NCBI GenBank assembly: GCA_030549775.1
Contig: CM060174.1
Location: forward strand, 54,748,707-54,812,706
Direction of reading: 5' to 3'
DNA: 64,000 nt
Origin: Tamarix chinensis
Lineage: Eukaryota > Streptophyta > Magnoliopsida > Caryophyllales > Tamaricaceae
This document shows, one piece after another, positions 58,001-64,000 of the stretch (positions are counted from its first letter, which is position 1; the number at the start of each line of letters is the position of its first letter). The notes beneath the pieces were generated by a model, which was not told the DNA's origin, made no database searches, and saw only the letters and a program-made list of their open reading frames with translations. The position numbers were made by a program, and so were the translations under genes.

Positions 58001-59569
58001 CAGCGTCACTTGCGCTTCACCCACTTGGAATGTCATCAACAATAATTTCCAATTAATTTGCATCGTCCCCAACTTCTCGAGCCACTGCATACCCAAAATC
58101 ATGTCCGCACTACCTAAGTTCAGTGGAAGGAAATCCTCATTTACCTCTATATCTGGGAGAATCAGTGAAATGCCCCGGCAGATGCCTTCCGTTTGTACTG
58201 AACTTCCTGTGCCCATCAAGACCCCATAAGAAGCCGTCGCTGACAGAGGTAACTTCAGCCGGCGAACTAGCTCCCAGGCGACAAAGTTGTGGGTAGCGCC
58301 ACAGTCCACCAATACCACCACTGATTCCCCTTGGACCTTACCCCGCAGCTTCATCGTTCGGGGAGTTGTGAAGGCCACGACTGAGTTAAGGGATAACTCG
58401 ACTCGCCCTGCTACTCCTCCGGTCTCCCCTTCTGCCAATGCTTCCAGCTCCTCTTCTTCTTCGTCCATTTCCTGCGAGTCATCCACCACCAGTAGCTGGA
58501 GCGCTCGATTTTTGCAAATGTGTCCCGGGCCGAATTTCTCTTCGCACTTGAAACAGAGGCCCTGCTCTCGGCGGCGCAGAAGCTCGGCGTCAGTTAATCT
58601 CCGGTGGCCAGTTGTTCGTCGGGCGACCGCCGGTTCTCCTGCGTGGTTCGTTGCAATCGTCGTTGGTGTCCCTGGCTTGGCTACTGCGAATTGGTTTCTC
58701 ACGGGTATCGCAGAAATTGATCCCGGGCTAGCCCCCTTTGGGTTCGGTGGGCCTTGAAACGCCTGATCTATTTTGGGCCCAGACCCACCCCATCCTCCCC
58801 GGCCGGTCTGAATCACCCGGTTTTTGTCCTCCACCATCTGCGCTGCCACCATGATCTCCGCTAACCCACATGGTCTCATCATCCTCACCTCGGCTCGAAT
58901 GGCTGGTTTCAGGCCGTTGAGGAACGTGCCTTCCAGGACTTCTTCCGAGATTCGCCCTTGCAGTGGCGCAGCTAGGAGCTCAAAATTCTCAAGAAATTCC
59001 TCCACCGTGTCCGTCTGCTTGATCGCCAGGAATTTCTCACAGAGACTCCCCTCATGCCTGGGGCGAAATCGAAGGAGAAGAGTCTCCTTAAATCCCCGCC
59101 AGGATGTAAACTTCCTCCCCTCTTCCATGTACTGGAACCAGGCTAATGCCTTTCCCTCCATGGCTACAGCAACAGCTTCGAGCCTCTCGTCCTCGTTCAT
59201 CTGATTCCAAGTAAAGTACCGCTCCGCTCGAAATAGCCATCCATCGGGATCAACTCCATTGAAGATGGGAAGCTCGAGCTGTCTTGTTGATCTGTTTTCT
59301 GATCGCCTCCCTTCTGACTCTGTGTTTGCGCGGAACTCCGGGCGCGCAGGTGGCGCCACCCCTATAAACTCATCGGTCTCGAGTTCCCTTGGGGCAGGGG
59401 ATGATGAGACACCCAACATCTGATCCAACTTGTTGAGTACCTCGCTCATGGTTTTCTCAAGAGCAGGAATCCATTTGGTGTCCTCCCTCACCGTTTCCAT
59501 CTCTTTCTGCCACTCTTCCTGTACCACTGCTAGTTTCTCCTCCAGCGCATCCACCTTCTTCTGTGCCAT
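54968..59569 (-). CDS. Gag-Pol polyprotein, Reina-like chromovirus, intact
   Basis: One frame carries all retrotransposon functions in the virus-like particle. It starts 24 nt past the primer site. Residues 1-50 are coiled-coil-like; gag is about 95-260 (LPIFNGVDPDGWLFRAERYF). A zinc knuckle has C339, C342, H350 and C352. Protease is at 421-424 with DCG in place of the usual DSG. RT spans about 610-800 (YRALNK, LDLKSGYHQ, catalytic FFDD at 759-762). RNase H is at about 900-1015 (ETDASG; DALS). Integrase has H1094, H1101, C1131 and C1134, then D1164, D1224 and E1260 as the DDE triad. The chromodomain is about 1455-1506 (VLIKWKELPE, SWEDF), which targets integration to chromatin in this lineage. 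No frameshift separates gag and pol. Residues 1515-1533 are encoded in the 3' LTR. All catalytic residues I can check are present, so activity is plausible but unproven. Confidence 0.95.
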   Translation of the reverse strand: MAQKKVDALEEKLAVVQEEWQKEMETVREDTKWIPALEKTMSEVLNKLDQMLGVSSSPAPRELETDEFIGVAPPARPEFRANTESEGRRSENRSTRQLELPIFNGVDPDGWLFRAERYFTWNQMNEDERLEAVAVAMEGKALAWFQYMEEGRKFTSWRGFKETLLLRFRPRHEGSLCEKFLAIKQTDTVEEFLENFELLAAPLQGRISEEVLEGTFLNGLKPAIRAEVRMMRPCGLAEIMVAAQMVEDKNRVIQTGRGGWGGSGPKIDQAFQGPPNPKGASPGSISAIPVRNQFAVAKPGTPTTIATNHAGEPAVARRTTGHRRLTDAELLRRREQGLCFKCEEKFGPGHICKNRALQLLVVDDSQEMDEEEEELEALAEGETGGVAGRVELSLNSVVAFTTPRTMKLRGKVQGESVVVLVDCGATHNFVAWELVRRLKLPLSATASYGVLMGTGSSVQTEGICRGISLILPDIEVNEDFLPLNLGSADMILGMQWLEKLGTMQINWKLLLMTFQVGEAQVTLRGEADLCKTQVSLKSLVRTIRREGSGLLLECCFLQTEELSTQAEIPRSISRILDQFPEVQKARSSLPPPRNFDHRIPLLPGTAPVNVRPYRYPQIQKNEIDRLVGEMLAAGLIRPSHNPFSSPVLLVKKKDGSWRFCVDYRALNKVTVPDKFPIPVIDELLDELNGAAIFTKLDLKSGYHQIRVHQEDIPKTAFRTHEGHYEFLVMPFGLTNAPATFQGLMNEVFRPYLRKFVLVFFDDILIYSRNMEDHLKHLGKVLKVLSDNALTINMKKCVFAQLELEYLGHIISANGVATDPAKLKCMSEWPVPRNLRELRGFLGLTGYYRKFVRHYGHLAAPLIAQLKKDCFGWNEEAQKAFDQLKEALLRVPVLGLPDFNSPFVIETDASGIGIGAVLMQGGRPIAFFSQALGQRARLKSVYERELMAIVLAVQRWRHYLMGRPFTIRTDQKSLKFMLDQRVLPEEHLKWLSKLWSFNFCIEYKPGGENRAADALSRLGELTTLSTISAARIDNWSDLQSEIEKDPKLGAIKKKLQLGTGVEEDYQLRNGNLFFQNRLVLPANSPLKPRLLAEFHSSGIGGHSGVLKTYQRLSREVYWAGMRKDVQKFVASCGTCQQQKYSTFSPAGLLQPLTIPQQVWEDISMDFIEGLPTTDGFNCVLVVVDRLTKYAHFIPLRHPFTVRSVAAVFVKEVIRLHGVPSSIVSDRDKIFMSNFWKELFKVQGTTLHFSTAYHPQTDGQTEVVNRSLETYLRCFASDKPKQWVKWIPWAEFWYNTSFHTATRTTPFTALYGRDPPKLLRYTAEGSPVAEVDFALQNRDAVLEELKQHLLRAQAKMKSQADQRRRHLEIDIGSWVYVKLKPYRHRSLARRLNEKLSPRYFGPYQVQGKVGPVAYRLKLPDSVPIHPVFHVSMLKPAVGTEHQGQPFTPVLTADLEWKVEPEALLDVKYNAKGRLEVLIKWKELPEFEASWEDFALVNEQFPEFHLEDKVKVREGGNDRPLIRYTYVRKGKRGNGE
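55029..55042 (-). other. Polypurine tract of the Reina-like element
   Basis: On the - strand GAGAAGGGGGTAA precedes the LTR start TGATAG. It lies inside the Gag-Pol frame. Confidence 0.85.
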
Positions 59570-59592
59570 CTGCTAGCTTCTCCTTGCTCGTC

Positions 59593-59609
59593 GAACTGCT
59601 CTGATACCA
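59593..59609 (-). other. Primer binding site, tRNA-iMet
   Basis: TGGTATCAGAGCAGTTC on the - strand, a perfect start to the plant initiator-Met primer site. It is one base inside the LTR. Confidence 0.9.
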
Positions 59610-59610
59610 C

Positions 59611-60023
59611 TGATAGACCCTGCCCTTGATTACAACCAGTAAAGACAAGGAATAATGGAAACAGAAACGCAGCAAGTTTTGCTCCAGGATAAAAATAGAA
59701 TAAAAGAGAATTTGCACCAGAGAATTGAAAAGTTACAGCCAAGGAGTTCGAGGTCCTGGCACCTCCCACAGTCGACTCAAATTCCCCCCCCCCTTCTCTC
59801 TCCTTTCCCTTTAAATACCCACACTAGCCTCTAACTGAATAACAGACTAGGGTGACTCACCCTCCTAGCTACCAGACCCTCCCTGCCGCATACAATAAGG
59901 ATAGTAAAAATGAGTCATTAATACGCTGGACACTTCAGCAATTTAACTAATCCGCACAATCTTTACTCCCCATTTCCTCTTTTTCCCTTCCTCACATAGG
60001 TGTAACGGATCAAGGGTCTATCA
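59611..60023 (-). repeat. 5' LTR of the Reina-like element, with promoter
   Basis: Near-identical to 54615-55028. On the - strand a TATTTAAAGGG string (about 59808-59818) is the likely TATA region. The frame 60154-59963 ends with the same tail as Gag-Pol because the LTR is duplicated; it is not a separate gene. Confidence 0.93.
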
Positions 60024-60323
60024 CAAACCAATGGAAAGGTACAAAACATGCATTCGCTATTTACGAGGAAAAAGTAAGATGGGATTGTAATGCAAAAGAA
60101 ATGGGGAAAAAGGTGTAAAATTGGTTGGCTATTTAGATGCACATAATTACCCACATAAAACCATATCTTCTATAGCCCGGTATTAATCAAATCAAACCAT
60201 ACAAAATTATGAGATATGATACAATACGAGAAAGTACATAGCTAAGTTATTGAGACAACATATAAGTGAATCATGCAAAATGGAAATGAGTTAGTAGATC
60301 CAACATGAAAATAATGCAATTTG
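60024..60323 (+). pseudogene. Copia RNase H fragment, continuation after the insertion
   Basis: Begins with the duplicated CAAAC and continues the phrase cut at 54609 (CAATGGAAAGGTACAAAACA, paralleling 53876-53900). It ends with a third copy of the GAGATATGATAC...TGAATCATGCA block. Confidence 0.65.
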
Positions 60324-60779
60324 TGTAGCATAAATCATGAAGGGTATTTTAAAGGCAGTAGAATGAAACATGCAGCACCAAAGATTCATTCATCATAGGC
60401 AAAAGTGGATATTTGTGACATTGGATTAAATCACAATTAAACGAACTTATTTATGATGTTACTGCCAACAAGGGCATTTAATCAACTCATACATGCTATT
60501 AGAATGCGGCACATGAAAGAGGTCTGCGATGCTAAGCTGGAGTTTTACCCATTTAGTTTCTTGGAAAGGTGGTAATATTAGTATAAGTACATCTATGCTG
60601 GAGTGTTATACATTTAGACATACCCTATCACCATGTACAAAGTGTTTTATATGCAGACATACCCAACACTATTTACATATAACTCTTTCACTTAAGTATA
60701 AGGTAAGGGCATGAATATATCAGGCAAGAACAAGAAAGAGAACAAGTAAAAGGAATATCTCTGTGAAGTCAAGCATTTA
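60324..60779. other. Unassigned spacer
   Basis: No coding frame of note. 60600-60700 resembles 49110-49240 (shared TAGACATACCC, ATCACCATGTA and CTTAAGTAT). Confidence 0.4.
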
Positions 60780-63400
60780 CCTGGTAATCTTTCCTATATT
60801 GCTGATTTAATCTATGCTCTGAATAGTGGTGTTGAGAGGAGAAGGCTTTGGAATTGGCTAAAGCGGTATAGAATTCTCAGAGCTTCTTGGATATTCATGC
60901 AGAATTTCAATGTAATCCTTTCTTCTAGTGAGAAATTTCAAGATGATTTACCAAATGCTACTGACATGCAAGATTATCAGGATTGTTGTCTGAACTTGGG
61001 GTTGATAGACTTTTCAGAATAGGGTGGTGGTGTTGAGAGGAGAAGGCTTTGGAATTGGCTAAAATAGTATAGCGTTATTAGAGCTTGTTGGATACTCATG
61101 AGGGATTTCAATGTAGTCCTTTCTTCTATTGAGAAATTTCAAGGCGATTTACCAAATGCTACCAAGATGCAAGATTTTTAGGACTGTTGTTTGGACTTAG
61201 GATTGACAGACTTGTAGGGAAAGGGTTGCTTCTATACCTGGTGTAGTAAAAGAGGAGGTGATGCCGAAGTTGTGTAAATTGGACAGAGCATTGGTCAATT
61301 TGGAGAAGTTGGAATATTTTCCTTCTTTAATGGCTGAGTTTTTTCGCCCTTTGGCGGCGGATCACAGCCCAATGGTTGTAAATCTTCAAGTGCCTGCTTT
61401 CCGTGGGAAAATGCCATATTGATTTTTCCCATTTTGGGCAAAAGATGATGCTTTTTTACCTTAGTTCACTCATCTTGGCAATAACAACTACGAGGTAATT
61501 TTTTGCTTAGGATTTTGTCTAGGTTGCAAGCTCTTAAAAAGGACCTAAAGTAGCTGAATAAGGGCAAATATGGTTTATTTCTCAGAAAGTTGCTGCAATG
61601 AGAGAGGTCTCTGTTTTTAAAAAAAAAACTCTTTGTCGCCATTCAAATTATAAGCACAGAGGTCATTTGTTGCATTGTAAGGAGAAGTTCTTAAGGAAGA
61701 AGACTCACATTCAATGGCTAAATTGCAAGGACTCCAATCATAAGCTTTTCTACACTCGAGTGAAGGAGAGGCATAAAAGGAAGGCCATAGCCTTCTTGCT
61801 TAATGAGGCTAGCAGGGAGGTGAAGGGTTCCTAGGGAATTCAAGAAGCATTTATCGACTATTTTAAGCAGCTTTTGGGCACTGAATCTCCCTCAATTGGC
61901 CAAATCAACCCTAGTTTAGTGGAATGCTCTTTCACAAATGATCAACAAGCAACCCTAAATGATCCAATTTCAAAAGAGGAGGTTAAAGCAGATAAATTTT
62001 CAATTGGTGACACAAATGTGGATAGGTTTATAGTTGGTTTCTTCAAAAAAATAAATAAATAAATAAATAAAAAGTGGGAAATAATTGGAGATGAATTATT
62101 TATGGTTGTTAGAGAATTCTTTGCTACAGGGTTTTTGCCTAGAAAGGTAAATGTCACTACTTTAACTCTGGTTCCTAAAAAGCAAATTCTACAAAGGGTT
62201 ACTGATTTTAGGTATATTACATGTTGTACCATACTTTACAAGGTTATTTCGAAGATCCTAATGCAAAGATTGCAAAGTATTACACCCTCAATAATTGACT
62301 ATGCTTAGAATGCTTTCATTATAGGAATAAGTATTGATGAGAATGTGTTGTTGGAGAGGAAATATGCTTCCAAAGAGGTTTTTCCGAGAAGTATGTTAAA
62401 GTTGGTTCTTCAAAAAGCCTATGATATGGTCAACTTCTTCATAAACTTTTACTGCTATAAGGGTTTCCCAATCAATTTATCATGATCATACAATGTCATT
62501 CTCTATTCTATGTAATAGTGTATTGACACCTCCATTTAAGGTTAACAGAGGTTTGAGACAAGATGATCCTCTCTCTCTTTATTTATTTAATATTTTTTAT
62601 TTTTTTTGGTTCTTGGCATGGACTATCTTAATAGATGCCTCAAACTATTATGGACTAATGGTTTTTTCAAAAGCCGCCCTAGATGCAAATCCTGAAGATT
62701 GTCAACTTTAGCTTTGCGGGTGACATTCTCCTTTTTTCCAGGGTGACTTGCAAAATGTGAAGTATCTTATGAATATGGTAGATCAATTTTATTGGATATC
62801 TAAACTAATCCTCAATTCCCATAAATGCAGTCTATTTTGGTGATGTGAAGCCTACTATGAGAACATCCATAGCTGATTTGTTGGATTTTTAGGAGAGTGT
62901 CTTCCATATCACTTACCTGGGTTTGTCGTTAACCTCAACCAGAGTTTCTTCTGCCTTTATCTAGTCTATATTGGAAAAGGCAACTGCAAGACCAAGGCAT
63001 TGGAGCACAATGTCTATCTTATGCTAGAAGGTTGCAGCTTATAAGTCAGTGTTGTTCATCATACAATTGTATTCTAGATAGGTTATTGTTTTACCTAAAA
63101 AGATACTCTATCAGTTTGGGGGTTTTTGTAGGAACTTTTTGTGTTCTGGCAGGGTATGTGTTCAATGCTTACAATCTGGATAATAAAACAAATGGTTGGT
63201 AGACAGGATAGCATCCAAGGTTAGTAGCAGAGATCCAGTCGTTATTGACCAGGTCTAGACAAAATGGTCAGAAAAAGCAAATCCTGGGAGCTCTTTTTGT
63301 GTCTCATATTGCAAATGTTTGGTATAAGTAAAACATAAGAATCTTTGAGTATCATAATAGAGATATCCTACTCTTGTTCAAGCTATTGTCAAACCCGTAG
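60780..63400 (+). pseudogene. Second LINE, heavily decayed, with tandem duplication
   Basis: Plant L1-type ORF2 on the + strand. The endonuclease region is at 60830-61400 (FNVVLSSIEKFQGDLPN; TWCSKRGG; ALVNLEKLEYFP; ADHSPMVV). A spacer follows at 61598-62062, then RT at 62102-62750 (LPRKVNVTTLTLVPKK, VTDFRYITCC, GLRQDDPLSLYLF). The catalytic FADD motif is changed to FAGD near 62715. The C-terminal part runs to about 63350. A 201-bp segment of the endonuclease is duplicated in tandem (60828-61028 and 61029 onward). Many stops and frameshifts. Ends are not defined; no target duplication was found. Confidence 0.75.
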
Positions 63401-64000
63401 TAGACGATTAGTGCACCCACATTTTAAGGCTCAATTTTAAAATTGGGTTAGTATGGTCGATTGTATGGTTTGATGATTGTGTGCGGATGTAATTGCTCAA
63501 ATTCATAAGTATTGAAATTCTTAATTGTCGAACAAAAATAAAACGGATATCTTCTTCCTCTTTATCCTTCTCTCACCCAAATAAATTTCTCTAGTTTATC
63601 ACATTACACCCTCTACTAATGTTTATTGCAAACCTTTGAAAATTCTTTCTATTAAGTGATCAAATATATTGCTGCTAAAATAACAAGTTTCTAGTGATGG
63701 TTAACAGCAAAACCATCATTACCTAATATCATAAATTTAGTATTTTAGAAGGGTATCTATAGAAAGATAATATATTTAATGCCTCAAAGGTCCAGGCTTT
63801 GCAAATATTTTGGGATGCTAAACATGAATAAGATGTTAAAACTATTGGCCAAGGGAGTAAATATTATATAAAGGATGAATTCCACTGAGGCTTAATATTT
63901 TGTAGATATCCTATCTTTTCAATAATTATACTAAGGAGACTTTACATTTTAATTTAGTTTTACTTGGGTGCCCAAATGGTAAAATAAATCACCTTCCTAA
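63401..64000. other. Unassigned AT-rich sequence at window end
   Basis: No gene or element recognised. It may include the 3' tail of the second LINE. Confidence 0.4.

Larger units (their letters stand above)
54615..60023 (-). mobile_element. Complete, apparently intact Reina-like chromovirus (Ty3/gypsy)
   Basis: A 5409-bp element: LTRs of 414 and 413 bp, TSD CAAAC, primer site matching tRNA-iMet over 17 bases, purine tract AGAAGGGGGTAA, and one uninterrupted Gag-Pol frame of 1533 codons with a C-terminal chromodomain. By eye the LTRs differ by three substitutions and one C-run length change. Small size, short LTRs and the chromodomain fit the Reina lineage; Tekay elements are usually much longer. 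GC content of the coding part is visibly higher than that of its surroundings. It landed in a decayed copia RNase H fragment. Confidence 0.93.

Noticed and set aside
55053..59204. Several + strand frames of 60-156 codons
   Set aside because: Antisense shadows of the intact Gag-Pol frame.
59963..60154. 63-codon - strand frame ending like Gag-Pol
   Set aside because: Explained by the duplicated LTR of the chromovirus, not a gene.

Overview
This is nuclear DNA from a flowering plant, probably a eudicot. It is AT-rich and holds plant-type Ty1/copia and Ty3/gypsy LTR retrotransposons, an L1-type LINE with a DUF4283 ORF1, a CACTA end, a Mutator-like MITE, and spliced exons of a host gene. I cannot name the species. 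Nearly all of the window is nested transposable elements in different stages of decay. No tRNA, rRNA or CRISPR is visible. Layout: 1-2061 and 8745 to about 11345 are two halves of one decayed copia element on the + strand. They are split by a complete but non-autonomous LTR element on the - strand (2062-8744) with a perfect 5-bp target duplication. 11748-18338 is a decayed gypsy element (- strand, TSD AATGG). It lost its reverse transcriptase at a 10-bp microhomology and carries a nested solo LTR (14188-14962, TSD ACTAG). A related solo LTR lies at 19661-20367. 20368-29582 holds unassigned DNA, a 750-bp MITE with long inverted repeats (23605-24354), a degenerate repeat of about 120 bp, a gypsy fragment and a CT-rich LTR-like segment. 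29583 to about 30480 is one end of a CACTA transposon. 30660 to about 35170 is a 5'-truncated gypsy element on the + strand. 38404-43642 is a decayed L1-type LINE on the - strand with a 17-bp target duplication. It sits in DNA flanked by further LTR-like segments. 44480 to about 46290 is a copia remnant (- strand). The only host gene seen is on the - strand at 46861-48022: five uninterrupted 3' exons encoding the C-terminal OB-fold domain of a TTC5-like (TPR protein 5/Strap) protein. Its upstream exons are not in the window, because everything beyond 48.0 kb is unassigned DNA or transposons. 49984-52981 is a coding-less gypsy-type element, itself carrying a small CGATAT-rich insertion. 53130-60300 is a partly duplicated copia fragment. 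Into it a young Reina-like chromovirus (54615-60023, - strand) has inserted. This element has one intact 1533-codon Gag-Pol frame, nearly identical LTRs, a perfect tRNA-iMet primer site and a perfect TSD. It is the best candidate for an active element, and its reading frame ends inside the 3' LTR. 60780 to about 63400 is a second, heavily decayed LINE (+ strand). Apart from the host exons and the Reina-like frame, coding regions are broken. The window is best read as a record of successive insertions, from decayed copia and gypsy elements to the young chromovirus.
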